A stretch of DNA of 64,000 bases from Anisus vortex (taxonomy: Eukaryota > Mollusca > Gastropoda > Planorbidae). The DNA lies in NCBI GenBank assembly GCA_949126835.1, contig OX421497.1, positions 5,092,636 to 5,156,635 on the forward strand, in the 5' to 3' direction. The stretch's first letter is position 1. Each line of letters begins with the position of its first letter. The position numbers were made by a program, and so were the translations under genes. A model generated the notes under the pieces. That model was not told the DNA's origin. It searched no databases and was given only the letters and a program-made list of their open reading frames with translations. Positions 1-12,499 of this stretch are shown here, piece by piece.

Positions 1-615
1 CAATAACTGCCATTGTCTGGAAGACAAACAAAACAAACAAAGTAGTTTGGAAAGTACATTAGTAGTTAAATAATACATTTTTGTACTTTCTTAGTAAATG
101 AAATAATTCTGTAATAAGAATGACTTGTTGGCCATACAGTTGTTCATTATATATTTATTGAACTTGTGGGACTTCCAAATCTCTTTCTGATCTTTCCCTC
201 TCCACTGCTTTCCCCCAAAAGTTCTACAATTTACAAGATTTCAATTTATAATGCTTCATTCGCGGCTGAGACGCCCATTGCAAAGACATCCTTTTGAAAA
301 TTTTCACTCTGTCCCTCAAGCAGAGACTTTCAGAGCACATAGTGTGTGCTAGAAGAGCACATAGTGTCATGGCAGAGACTGTCAGAACACATAGTGTCAT
401 GTCAACCCTCTCAGGTTGTAGACTCACCTTTCATCATATGTATAAGACTTCTTTTTGTTTTTCTGAACAATTGGAACGTAAGATGGAACAACAGAATCAC
501 CACAGCTCTGTGGATGGAAATAATAAAAACTTCATCTTTACCATTTTACTTTAACTAATCTAATACTAATGGCAAATTGGCACAAACATTTAACATAAGC
601 CAATCCAATAAAAAA

Positions 616-885
616 AAAAAGTAAAGTACCCTTCGGACCAAACTGATAATTGGGCTGGTGAAACAGCATTCACTAGTTTCTGTGGCCACAGCATACAAGG
701 AGATGTGTGGCCAGCACAATGCCCAGCTGCCTTTACTTTACCACAACTAATGTACCCATCAGAGCTGGGTAGACTCAAGGACACCCTCAGGTCCTGAGAA
801 AAAATCCTAAACTCCACCAGGATTTGAACCAAGGACCTTCAGATCGCCAGTCGTGCGCGCTGCCAATCGGCTACCTTGCCCCATA
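616..885 (-). repeat. tRNA-derived SINE (family 1), nearly full length
   Basis: On the minus strand a tRNA-like head with a B-box match (GGTTCAAATCC) is followed by the family body: a block close to GTGTCCTTGAGTCTACCCAG, the phrase TGTGCTGGCCACAC, and the tail GGGTACTTTACTTT. The same order of blocks recurs about ten more times in this window. It lies just left of the last visible CPOX exon, in a presumed intron. It is a Pol III-type SINE with no coding capacity. Confidence 0.85.
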
Positions 886-1671
886 AGCCAATCCAATTTG
901 AAAACATAAAATAAAAGTTGAATCTTCTGTCTGAGCTCAATAAAAAGTATTTTCCTCAACCGCGTCAATAAAAAAATGCCACCTTCGTAATTTTTGTCAT
1001 GTTTCTGCCTTACAAATAACACAGTGTGACTTATAAAACTGGGGTTTAAATTCTGTGTATTGTTTTATTGTACAAATTGAAAAGTTAAAATTCATATGAT
1101 TTGATTTCATTGAAATGAATATAATTGAAATAGATAAGCTAGCCATATACTAAAATTCTTTAAGCTACTTTATGGCACATTATTGATACAAAAAACGCAT
1201 ACAAGCTTGTCTAAAATGTGTTCTCATATTCGGTTAGCTAAATTTTAAAAATATTTTCAACAGTTAATAAAAAGATTTTAATCAGTGAAACCCATCCACA
1301 TTATTCTAGTGTGAACTGTGCTACAAAATTATTCAAAATAATATTGACAAATTCCAAAAAGATAGAATGATGAATCAATTTTGTCTTACATTCAGATATT
1401 TTTATAACAAAGTTTTTACTGGCTGTACACAGTGTTATTTTAAAAAAACAACCTATGACAAAATTATTGTGTGTTTTTTAGTATGAATGTAAGCTGCCAA
1501 AAAGAAGTTACAAAAACATTACATGATTGGACTGACAGATGACTGGTCCAAGTAAAAAATTTGATTGTCAATGTTTTATACCAGGATCTGAAGCTCTCAA
1601 ACTCCTGGTTAAGAAAAAAAAAGTAATCATTTCCTGATGTATCAGACACACACAGACAAAAAGTCACTTAC

Positions 1672-4600
1672 CCTCACAAACTCAAAGCATTTTTCATGAG
1701 AAGGCTCATCCACATCATCAAAAAATATACCGCCAACACCTCGACGTTCACCTGAAACCCGTTACAATAGAGATGCATCATTAGCAATACACTTGCCAAC
1801 TTCAACTACTAACCAATGTAGCACAATGATAATAAATTGATACAACAGTAAAAAATTAGCTTTATGAAATGCCAACGTAAGAAACATGATCTCTAGCTTG
1901 TGTCTTTAAAATGGCTAATACTAATGTTCATCCCTGTACCTCTGTGAGTTATATAGAAGTAGTCATCACACCATTTCTTATACTTGGGATAAAGCTGTTT
2001 GCCATGAGGGTCACAGGCTTTCTTTAAGGCTTTGTGGAAATTTGTTGCATCCTGGAAAGGGACATCAATAAATTGTAGCACTTACATAGAAACAAAAAAC
2101 ATGTTACACCTTTAAATTTATGAAAGCAATTTGGTCATTCGATTCTGATAAGTTTTCAGAAATGAAGATTATACTTAGCAAGATCTAAGGGAAGACAAAA
2201 ACCTGGCCTGCTTGGGTTACCATTCCAAAAGTCCCAAGTTTGAATCTGGGTTAACTGGGTTTTTCTTGGGTCTCCCTCTTTACCTCTGATGGGTACAACA
2301 CATTAAACTGGAAAGAGTAAATGCAGCTGGGCGCACAATCTTGCTACAAGGCCCATAATACGCACGCTATTTTTTTTACTAAAGAAGTAATTAAACTATA
2401 ACATTTAGAACTGTTTTGTTGAAACAAAACAACAAAATCAAGGAAAAGAAGATGGTACAATGTATTATATACCAATATTTATATACATTCGCCATGTGTT
2501 GCTTGACTTACACTTTCATCTAAATAGTAAGGAGTGAGGTCAGTCCCTCCACCAAACCACCAGTGCTTCACACCGTCCTCATCTTCCACCTCAAAGTATC
2601 TGTAGTTGAAGTGAACAGTTGGGACATGGGGATTGCGCTGCGGAGAAACAAAAAAACAACAACATCAATGCAATACCAACTTAGTGATTACTTAAACAAA
2701 TAAAACAATACAACATTAAAAAATTAGTTATTACTTAAACAAACAAACAGTACAACATCAACTTAGTTATCATTAATTAAGAATGTTCCTTTGTTCTTAA
2801 CTTACTGGATGAATAACAGAACTGACACCAGCGGCAAAAAATGTCAAGTTGTCTCCCTTCATCTTCTTTCCCCTTAAACAAACAAAAAATGAAACATTGT
2901 GTATTAAAAACAGATTCTTCAACAACCTAATGACACAAGCAAAAAGAAAGTATTTGTTTTCAAGGGGATAGAATATAAGTCAGGACGACTATATAAGAGA
3001 TCACCCTAACCCTGACCCATGAAGACATATTGCTACGATATCTTGGTAACTGCCATTATCTCTAACCAGCACAGGTCCTAAGTGATGGAATAGGTAAACA
3101 GCTCTTAATTCTTTAAATAAATATGAAAAAACAGCTCTTAATTCTTTAAATAAATATAAAAAAACAGCTCTTAATTCTTTAAATAAATATAAAAAAACAG
3201 CTCTTAATTCTTTAAATAAATATAAAAAAACAGCTCTTAATTCTTTAAATAAATATGAAAAAACAGCTCTTAATTCTTTAAATAAATATAAAAAAACAGC
3301 TCTTAATTCTTTAAATAAATATAAAAAAACAGCTCTTAATTCTTTAAATAAATATGAAAAAACAGCTCTTAATTCTTTAAATAAATATAAAAAAACAGCT
3401 CTTAATTCTTTAAATAAATATAAAAAAACAGCTCTTAATTCTTTAAATAAATATAAAAAAACAGCTCTTAATTCTTTAAATAAATATAAAAAAACAGCTC
3501 TTAATTCTTTAAATAAATATGAAAAAACAGCTTGTAATTCTTTAAATAAATATTAAAAAAAAGCTCTTAATTCTTTAAATAAATATCAGCAAACTAATGG
3601 AGAGAAACAAAAGCAATGCAGCCTGATGGAAGAAACGTGTGCATCAAAAGGATTCATGGTGCTCAAAGGTAAACCCCAAGGGGGAGGATAAATGTCTACT
3701 TCAATAATTGCTTACATCAGGGGTTGGCAACCTACGTCAAACTTGACATGCAAAAGACCCAAAAAAAGACAATTCAAGTCTCTTCTACAAGAAAAGAGCA
3801 GGATGACTTTGGGATGTTGGCGCACTGAATGAATTAGCATTCCTACTTTGGCACACTATTATGAAAAGGTTGCCTACCCCTGGCTTACACAATCATTATG
3901 ATCTTGACCACTTTACTTTTTAACCTAATCTGATTGTCTCCCTTACAGCATTTGAAACAGAAATCAAATACCAACAATTTTGAAGATTGAATATAAAACC
4001 ATTTGATCTAAATGAAACCATTAAAATTATTTTTTACATATTTTTTAAATCTGAGAAAGAACTTTTTACACAATTTAGAAATAAATATTTAAACTAATAC
4101 CAAAGTGTAATCTACAAATCCCATAACACTGATTGCGCAGCCTCATTTATTCACGGGTCTTACTCTAAAAATGTTTACATTTTGAAAATTGTCAGAAACT
4201 TTATGAAAAATTCCATAAGCAGATTTTCACAAGCATGAGCAAAATTGTGTAATGTTCACTGGCAGCATATATAGACAATCCAAACAAAAAAAAAAGGAAA
4301 TCTTTCAAGGTGTTTTTTGAAGTACTTATTAAAGATAAAGTAACTAGATGGGAGTTTTTTTTTTTACAACTTCTCAACTTAAATATTGGCTAATCACTTT
4401 TTCAGCAAAATATTTTCAAAATATTTTGTCTATTTTAGTGAAATGCACAAATTTTCCCAAACCTTGGTTATTTTTCCCACTTTTCCAAACATAAAACAGT
4501 CACGTCATTTTATCCCAAACTTTCACAAACCTTATGAACCCTGCTAGTTCAAATTTCGAGGGAAAGGTTCAAATTTTATAATGCTGCCATAATGGCTCAC

Positions 4601-7600
4601 CATGGCCAACGAAACTTGAAAATAATTACCAACCTTGCCCTCATCTGGGCTGCTGCTTCAGGAGGTAGAGATCCAGTCACCACTGAAACGTTGACCCCGG
4701 CTTTCTCAAACACTGTTCCATCTTGCAGGACACACGTGACGCCACCACCTCCCTGCAAGCACATGTGCCCAATTAACAAATGTATATGCTAAAATCCACA
4801 AGCAAGACATGTCTGGATTATCCATTTTGTGGCCTATACTTTTATAGTTGTATTGAATTACCAATCTCAAGGCAGGCAAAACACATGAATTAATAAATAA
4901 TAGACTTTCAGGCTTGCAATTCCTTAGACTCGCAAATATCGATCCAAATAAGATATCAAGTGCAAACGTTTCATTACCAATAGTACAACTTCAAGAACAT
5001 ATAGATAATATTGAAAAACACAGTCCAAAGCATAGCTAAGAAACTTCATGTTATTCCTAGGGTCCTCTAACGTTTCTTCAAGATCTTAACAAACAACGAC
5101 ACTTCTAACTAACAAGGCATAGTTTCTAGCGCCATACGTCACTCCTTTATTTAGTCACTTGACGTCCTGTTAGAGATTATAAGTCATGCATTAATAAATT
5201 CTGTCGTATTACAATAAGAATATATTTGGAACCCCAAAACATTTATTTATTTTTTCACATTGACATCAAGGCAGAACTTTGCTTACTGTGGTTAGGCAGT
5301 TCAGTAACTCTACACTTAGAGTGACATTTTGTTTATCTAATGAGCATCACAAGTTCAGTAACTCTACACTTAGAGTGGCATTTTGTTTATCTAATGAGCG
5401 TCACAAGTTCAGTAACTCTACACTTAGAGTGACATTTTGTTTAGTCTAATGAGCGTCACAAGTTCAGTAACTCTACACTTAGAGTGACATTTTGTTTATC
5501 TAATGAGCGTCACAAGTTCAGTAACTCTACACTTAGAGTGACATTTTGTTTATCTAATGAGCGTCACAAGTTCAGTAACCCTACACTTAGAGTGACATTT
5601 TGTTTATCTAATGAGCGTCACAAGTTCAGTAACTCTACACTTAGAGTGACATTTTGTTTAGTCTAATGAGCGTCACAAGTTCAGTAACTCTACACTTAGA
5701 GTGGCATTTTGTTTATCTAATGAGCGTCACAAGTTCAGTAACTATACACTTAGAGTGACATTTTTGTTTATCTAATGAGCGTCACAAAGTTTTCTTGCAA
5801 CAACAGAATAAAAAAAGGAAGTAATTGATTTGACTAATAAAAAAATTGGTCGTTCAATTTGAGACATTGATATAATCGCAGATTTCAATCATTTAGATTT
5901 CAGTTGTAGTAATCCTGTCTGGCCAAATAAAATGGGCCAGTGAAGCAGCATTGTTTTAAAACTAGCTAATCAAAATAAAAATGTTAGCAATTTTTGTAAA
6001 TGGCTTGAGCCACTTGTTTATGTAGTTTCACTTGTACCTTTTGCTATACAGGTTCAGGACTTGCCGCTAACTTTCTGAAATATAATTTTACTAATGCCGC
6101 CCTTCCCTAGGTCAAAGCTCTAGATGTTGCATTTTACTAAACTGAAGTGAACAAGAAATTATGAAAACCTTTGTAGTATACTGCAGCACCCCTGTAAATA
6201 ATGCCTTAGTTATAAGAAACACATTATAATTATTTCTCTTAAAAACAACAACACAAGTTGTCAAATCTCTGCTGGTTTAAGACTAAAATAGTGAATTATA
6301 ATGCTTTGAAAACAAAACCAATCCAGTCACCTGCTCCCTGAGCCACCTGTCTACATGAAACTTCTTGCCACCTTCTTCCAACTCCTCTTTCTCCAGTGCA
6401 TGACAGACATCAGCCTGTATTCTCATGATCAGTGATTCCATTCTGCTTCTCATGTCATGGTTGTTCTGGGGGGAAGAGTTCATTATAGTCAGAAATGCAA
6501 GCATGGGAATTCCACAGAACACAATGACTATTTAATAATAGTGATGGGACGATTAATCAGAATCGTATCGGAATATCAGGATTTTCCCAAAGTATCGGGA
6601 ATCGTATCGGAGCTGAATAATTTAGACCCCATTTCGATACCAAAACAATTCTTAAATATACAGAGCCTAAGATAAATAGCTGTAACTCTGGAGTGCATTG
6701 TGTGGGGGTTTGCGTAATATTCCAAACTCCCTAATATTTCTTCACTCTTTCCTGACCATTTTCCAATCCATTCAATTCAAGCAAATTCCAACTCTATGCA
6801 GTAACAGTATAGATTATCTTCCAAATGAATGTACCCTAACTTTTTGGATAGTGGTAGCAACTGTGAAAAAACATTTTAAAAGTCAGAAGAACGATCATTT
6901 GCAGTTTTAAAATTCAGAATTAAACTGATTGCTATGATTACTGCCGTATTCCACGCACGAGTAACTCAAATCGCTAATAGAAAGGAGCTATGGCATAGAA
7001 AAATATGAGTTCCAATGACCTGATGAAGTGCGTCTCTATTAGCAATTATCTGTAAGCGATTTTGGTCTCTCTGTTCGAGTGCTATTAGAGCTAAGATCAA
7101 TTGCTATTAAAATGCAATATGATTGTATTTGTTTAATTTTTGTAACTCAATCTGGTCATCACCAGTTTTATTTATTAATTTCTATTCATTTTATTTCAGA
7201 GCCCAAATTAATCATGGCCAGTGGCGGCAAAAGTAGAATACACATATGTAAAAATGGCCAGGAATCGGAATCGTATCGGGAATCGTGATAATAGGGTAAA
7301 ATTGGAATCCTATCAGAATCGTTAAAAATGTTGGTATCGTCCCATCACTAACTATTATCTCTAAAAAATTTAACCCTATAACATAATCAGCAAAAATAAA
7401 AAAGCAAATAATATCTCTTCACTGACTAAACGATCACCATTTACTAAACATATTACCTATATTACTAATTACAAGGACTAATAGGGCGTTTGCAATCACG
7501 TGACAAAAAGCACGTGATTTTTGTTTACTTTGAGTAATGGTGTACAATTAACAATAGCCGCTGTATTAATAATGTTTAATATAGGCTCGAGCATTTTTTT

Positions 7601-10025
7601 AAATGATGTGTTGTGTTTTAAATCTTATTAAGATTTAAGCTGTATTATGTCTGTTAAATAAAATTGGCTATTTTATTATTATCATAGACATAGATCATAT
7701 ACGATGTGAGCCTATTAGTGACTTGACTAGATAGCCTATTCACCAACACAATCACTTGAAATCGTAGCTGCAATACTTAGCCATTAGCCTACGAAACCGA
7801 GTCTACGAAACATTAAAAGTGTAGGCCTATAAAGTGAAATTGAAAGTGTAAATAGGTCTAGTCGGCCCTAGCCTAATCACATTAATCAATTAATCTACAG
7901 TACTACTATTTACCTCCTTATTTTTGAGTAGGATAGCCAATATTCATATGTGAATTTGGCATGATAAGAAACTTCACCATGAGACCATGTGCCATATTTG
8001 TTCCTCAATTTACAAAAACAACTTAAGCTCCGCCCATTGCGAACGCTCTATTAGATCACCTTTTAAATTATTTTTTACATTGCTAGTATCACGGAAATTT
8101 AAAGTAAAAATATCTCAACTATTGAAATCGTTTGACCTTAAATGTCTCTAGCTTTAAGAAATGCAAAAAGTATTTGGTTTAGTTGTAAATTATTAGATCT
8201 AACTATTCAACTGAATATGGCAACTCACTTCTTGTAATTTCTTTAAATCTGTTACAGGTGAAGCCATCCAGGTAGAAGCACTCTCCACATCGGAATGTGC
8301 ATTCTGGTAGTACAAAATGATTAATGAAATTCACTTTTAAAGTTTGACTCAAAATGTTGTCTTTTTCATAATAGAATTTAATGTTATAATTTACATACAC
8401 AGTCAAAGCTTATTATATTAATCCTAAATAAAACAAAAGGACAAGAGGCTAAAATGTACTAAATGTACAGGTGACTTCATACAACTAATAATTATTTTTG
8501 CATGTAATAGATGAGCTAAATTCAGTGGTCATATGAATGCTTAAGTGTAATTGAAGTTTCAGGCACAAGTATAAAATTGGTGCATGTCTTAGAAGGAAAA
8601 ATATAACTAATAATTGTGAACAAATGTAAATAGCTTCTACGTTGAGCGGATGTTTGATATATATAAATAGGTTAAAAACTGATTCATCTTGGTGGGCTCG
8701 AAGAGTTTATGTGTTTTTGAGAGATAAAGTTTCTAGTAATATTATTTAAGAGATTGATATGTGTAATATTAGAATTTTTTTCTGAAATTTGGATGAATGC
8801 AATTGGCTTTGTTGGTGAATGGAAAAGATTCATAATGAAATTCTGTCAGGGCCCATCAATTCACAAATTTATTTTGATTGTAATATAAAGCAAGCCTTGC
8901 CACAATGACATGTGAACGTTAAAAAAAATAAATCAAGATTAAGTTGGGAATATTGAAGTTTAAGAAATGAATTATTGTTATATGAATAATAGAAAAAACA
9001 ATATCTAAATATTATGATGGTACCTACCCCAAAACCTAATGCTGTAAATGAGCTTAAGGTCCCAACACTTAAAAGCTTTAGAGACAAACTGTGAAAGTGT
9101 CAAAATGTTACAGAGTTTAATATATTTAAACATACAAATAAAGAATTGAAATTTCTTAACAAGATTTTTGATTATTTATATATTAATAAAACACTGCAGA
9201 AGAAAAAATGAATTTATCTTTTCTCAAATAAGACACATTAGGTAATTAAGACATTTTAAAAAACGCCTTAACATGAACTATGAACTTAACTTAGTACTAA
9301 AAGTTTGACAGTCCATATTAAACAAAAAAAAAATGCACAAATAGTATACTTTCCACATCATTAAAACAAGGACCATGCGTGTGACATGAAGAAGGATCTC
9401 CCCACGTATTGTATAAGCCTAACAGAAGGAAGCAGTAACTTAATAACATCACACGATGAAGAGGGTTTTTGTGTTGTACTTTGGGAAAGAAGGGGAGATA
9501 ATTTAAGCATCTTCTTTGGTGCCTTGCTAAAGCCATTGTACAGTATTCTTGTCCAGATCGTTCCATGAAACGTCTTTCTCTATACAAGGTTGTTAAGTCC
9601 CTAGAAATAAATTTCTCTGCTCATTTTTAAGTTAGTCATTTACAGTGTCTACCAGTGCTGGAGTAAATTGGTGTTTATTTGGTGATCGACTTTGCACAAC
9701 TTTAAACACCATAATTTCTTGCCATTAAGTGGCTTGGGTGTACGGAATGATCACAGATAGTCTACTCTACGAAGTTAATATGTACTTAGTGTAGGTTGAC
9801 TTTCTGTGTCTATTTTTGGATGTAAGCATAGCTTGCCCACGGTTTTCTTGGAAGGTCATAGGCCTATAGCCTGTTAAGACTGACTATCAGAAGTCTGGTG
9901 TCTACCTTTTACTATATATACCAGCTCACTTACCTATGTTTTTTAACATGCACAGTCAGCCTTGCGTATTTAGTGGCACTCAAACGCACAAGAGTGACAA
10001 AACACTGTCTGAATGCACCAGACAT
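1672..10025 (-). CDS. CPOX: Coproporphyrinogen-III oxidase, first nine coding exons (partial gene)
   Basis: Oxygen-dependent coproporphyrinogen-III oxidase, which decarboxylates two propionates to give protoporphyrinogen IX in the mitochondrial intermembrane space (family knowledge). Coding exons on the minus strand: 10025-9934, 9088-9028, 8303-8229, 6465-6331, 4752-4634, 2872-2806, 2637-2512, 2051-1940, 1751-1672. All have AG/GT borders and matching phases, giving 289 codons. Residues 1-31 are basic and lack acidic residues, like a mitochondrial presequence. Residues 32-51 form a hydrophobic Gly/Ser-rich stretch. Family blocks seen: WMASPVTDL (about 63), [83 protein letters not shown]. The model stops after FEFVR. 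The roughly 100 C-terminal residues usual in the family are not found in 1-1671 and should lie past the left edge. A consensus acceptor at 10064 suggests a 5' UTR intron. The first non-coding exon is unplaced; a donor near 10800 is possible. Confidence 0.95.
2205..2350 (+). repeat. SINE family 1, degraded fragment
   Basis: A weak B-box region (CAAGTTTGAATCTGGG) is followed by diverged forms of the family blocks, including CTCTGATGGGTAC and CAGCTGGGCGCACAAT. The GTACTTTACTTT tail is missing. It lies in a CPOX intron, so its cost to the gene is probably nil. Confidence 0.6.
3097..3588. repeat. 33-bp minisatellite, about 15 copies
   Basis: Head-to-tail units near CAGCTCTTAATTCTTTAAAT plus AAATATRAAAAAA recur every 33 bp (unit starts at 3099, 3132, 3165 and so on). 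Copies are almost identical; the commonest variant is ATATGAAA against ATATAAAA, recurring at intervals that hint at a higher-order repeat. The array is intronic in CPOX, between the exons at 2872 and 4634. The high identity implies recent amplification or homogenisation. Confidence 0.95.
3718..3882. mobile_element. hAT-type MITE, 165 bp
   Basis: Ends are CAGGGGTTGGCAACC and GGTTGCCTACCCCTG, imperfect inverted repeats of the hAT CAGGGGTCGGCAAC type. Flanks GCTTACAT and GCTTACAC match at 7 of 8 positions, as expected for an aged 8-bp hAT target duplication. No coding capacity. It belongs to the same family as the elements at 41332, 60514 and the termini of the large element at 15822. Intronic in CPOX. 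Confidence 0.85.
5299..5790. repeat. 54-bp tandem array with a hairpin in nearly every unit, about 9 copies
   Basis: TTCAGTAAC recurs every 54-55 bp from about 5300. Nearly every unit contains ACTCTACACTTAGAGT, a 6-bp perfect stem (ACTCTA/TAGAGT) with a CACT loop, then GACATTTTGTTTATCTAATG. Most substitutions lie outside the stem; two units (near 5578 and 5740) carry a change in the left arm. Located in the CPOX intron between the exons at 4752 and 6331. Period 54 is a multiple of three, so the array is open in one frame for about 60 codons; this is not a gene. Confidence 0.95.
6539..7350. mobile_element. MITE with 15-bp terminal inverted repeats, 812 bp
   Basis: Begins TAGTGATGGGACGAT and ends with its exact complement ATCGTCCCATCACTA. 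Near both ends are subterminal repeats of AATCGTATCGG, a structure typical of non-autonomous hAT elements. No clear target-site duplication was found, so the exact borders may be off by a few bases. Internal open frames are short and resemble nothing. Intronic in CPOX. Confidence 0.85.
7479..8053. mobile_element. MITE-like inverted-repeat element, about 575 bp
   Basis: The left end TAATAGGGCGTTTGCAAT and the right end ATTGCGAACGCTCTATTA are inverted complements at 16 of 18 positions. Two CACGTG hexamers lie just inside the left end. No coding capacity and no clear target duplication. It sits about 130 bp from the preceding MITE in the same CPOX intron, and its interior is rich in AGGCCTA motifs. 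Confidence 0.7.
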
Positions 10026-10063
10026 TCTGATAATTTCTTTGTAGAGCTCACCGTAACATATAT

Positions 10064-11960
10064 CTGCAAACAAAAAAATTTGTTTTAAAATAAACAATGA
10101 GATTAAAAGTTAATATTTAAACCTGTAGACAAATGAACTTAATAATGAACCTAAAAAACACACAACATTTGCCTCTTTAAAAAAGTGAAATCATAAAATA
10201 ATTTGTGAGTGCTCCAAAAAATCTAATATTTTCATTCAGCTAAAAAAAAAAAGTAATAAGAATGATCAAGACAAAACAATATAAAACAGTATCCATCTGC
10301 ATCTTACTAGATAGGTTTACCAGGAAATGTACAAATAAAAATGTAACTTGCAAAATAATTATTTAACTATTTATAGGATAGGCCTAATTTATTAATGTCC
10401 TGATCCTGTGTTAGAATCCTGGTTAATTTTAAAGTTAAAGGCAGTTAAAGACAATGGAGTTTTTAAGATTTAAGTCTAAGGCCTAAGGCAAGGATTTTAA
10501 GTTTTAGGACCTAAATTCTAATTATAAATACTAAATGAATTAAAGAAGGCTAAATCATAAACTAAATGTTCTATTGAATTGACTAGGCCTATTGAATTGG
10601 ATTGGCACTAATAATTCACTATTACTAAAGACTACTATAGTATAGACTATAGACTAGACTATTGCCTACTTTCGTTTGTCAAAGTAGCCTGTATTCTATA
10701 TTATTTTAAATTAATAGCAGTAAAGCATATGAAAATGGGCAATAATTACCAGATCAAAGAGAGATGAACATACGCACAATATAAGTGTAAAATGTCCTTA
10801 CTTTTAAATTAAGTCTCAAGAAACGTGCTCGCACGTACGTTCATGGGGTACATGACGAGTGTAACGTTAACACGTTAACAGCTCAAATTGGCCTTGACCC
10901 CACTATTGTCAACTCCACATCCTCATTTGACCCAAGAAATCTAATTATCTAAAACTAATAATTTGAATTTTAATTCACAGTAGGTGTTTTTGGCAAATAA
11001 ACTAACAAAATATTACTCTAATTAGCGCTACTCATCCCATATTTATAACGGCCAAACCCAACATATACCTTCCAATAAGTGAAACAATCCGTTATAATTG
11101 TAAAATCATAATTAACGCGCTTGGGATACTTACGCGCTTAAATAATTATGTAACGTGTCATGCGTTTCACATTTCACAGCCAATAACCAATAATGAAAAT
11201 ATTGTTATCAAAAAGTTAATTATTGTGCCCATTTAGAGCTGAGTGGTTGATCTAAATGCGAGATATCTTACCAATAAAGAACAGATCTAAATGTGAGATC
11301 TAGGTCAAAGTAAAAATTTCCTGATGACGGTCAAAAATATTTTTGAGCGATAAGATCATCTCAAAAGGGAAACTACAAACTCAAAGAAACGGTGCTAGGT
11401 GACAGAAAACTTAGCAAAAGAAGCAGACGGACTCTTGTCGAGTGCGGCTCTTTTTAATATTGGCGGCCCACTTAATTTAAAAAAAAACACAACAATAGGC
11501 TATAGCTTTTGGGGGGAGGGGACACTAATATTTTTTAATAGTCTACAATAGTTATTAGTTTTTCTTTCAGTGTAGCTTCGCACACAAAATGCAATGTTGC
11601 ATGAGTAGGCTTATTCCACTGAATAATATAGGCCTAACCTTTAGAGTTTAGAAAATGCCGGTTGGTATAAAATCTGTATAGTTGATAGCACAACTTGACC
11701 TTTAGCCCCATTTTCTGCGTTTGAAATGTGATATGCAACATAAGTTTGTTTATATCAGTGCTTTTTAGTCTTTTGTGATAATATTTCGCTTATACGGTAT
11801 ATATTCCTGTTTCGTGATGCCTGTTCACGCGCTACACATTTAAAGACCCTACGGCCCACGTCATTAAGAATTAAAGCAAAGTTCATTTGCCAACTTTTAG
11901 GCCTGTCAAATCCGACCCAACGGTCAATATAGGCGGCCTACGTATAAATAGCCTATTATT
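10064..11960. other. CPOX upstream region
   Basis: No coding exon was recognised on either strand. A minus-strand donor-like GTAAGG near 10800 could end a non-coding first exon of CPOX spliced to 10063. The interval 11000-11460 is less repetitive than its surroundings and could contain the promoter, but no core-promoter motif decides this. Confidence 0.3.
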
Positions 11961-11974
11961 ATTATTATATAATA

Positions 11975-12475
11975 TAGGCCTAAGCTAAATTGCCCGGCGT
12001 TGCCCGGGTGTAAATAAAAAACAGGCCTGTATAAGCTACAGATAAAAATTGTATAAATTACAATGATCAGAAAGCTCTGAAAGCTGTAAATTTAATAATT
12101 AAAAAATTTTTTTTTTTTTTACTGAAGACCTAAAGGAAAGTTTTTTTTAAATATTGTAATAGAATAAAAAATAGGCGTCTTTTTTATTTAACAAAAATCT
12201 TATTTGCCCAGTGATGCTCGTAGATTTACAGTCCTTTTAAAAAAAACTAGTCTAATATTAATTGAAAAAAAAAATTAGAAAGAAAAGGTATTAGACTAAC
12301 TGGAGAATCGAACTCGGATCGCCCGTATGGCAGTTCGATACGTAAACCACTTAGCTAGCGTAAAAATAGCAAAAGTATAATATGAGTATATGAGACACCA
12401 AGGGCACGCGTCTTTAAATTAACTAATATGATTGGTTGAACATTCACACAGTCTACTTTATATAGCCTAGGCCTA
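11975..12475. repeat. Dispersed repeat, CCCGG-hairpin family with tRNA-like module (copy 1)
   Basis: Starts with GCTAAATTGCCCGGCGTTGC, which contains a CCCGG/CCGGG stem. It carries a minus-strand tRNA-like segment near 12300-12360 with a B-box match GAGTTCGATTCTC, and ends near ATTCACACAGTCTACTTTAT. Copies at 40495 and 56765 share the same order: hairpin head, tRNA-like middle, ACACACA-type end. It is probably a SINE or short non-autonomous element; its class is not settled. Confidence 0.65.
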
Positions 12476-12499
12476 TATAGATGAGCTACAGTGCAATTG

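Noticed and set aside
4152..4547. Further hAT-like element (GGGTCTTACTC to TATGAACCCTG)
   Set aside because: The right end resembles other CAGGGTTC termini and the interior phrases recur near 33300 and 41700, but the left end and target duplication could not be fixed, so no element was called.
5299..5790. Possible CRISPR array
   Set aside because: The units are contiguous 54-bp tandem repeats without unique spacers, in an intron of a metazoan gene; the 33- and 44-bp arrays are rejected for the same reason.
9318..9587. 89-codon minus-strand ORF in CPOX intron 1, possibly an exon
   Set aside because: Exon 1 joins directly in phase to 9088-9028; no acceptor/donor pair around this ORF would keep the phase, and it resembles no CPOX sequence.
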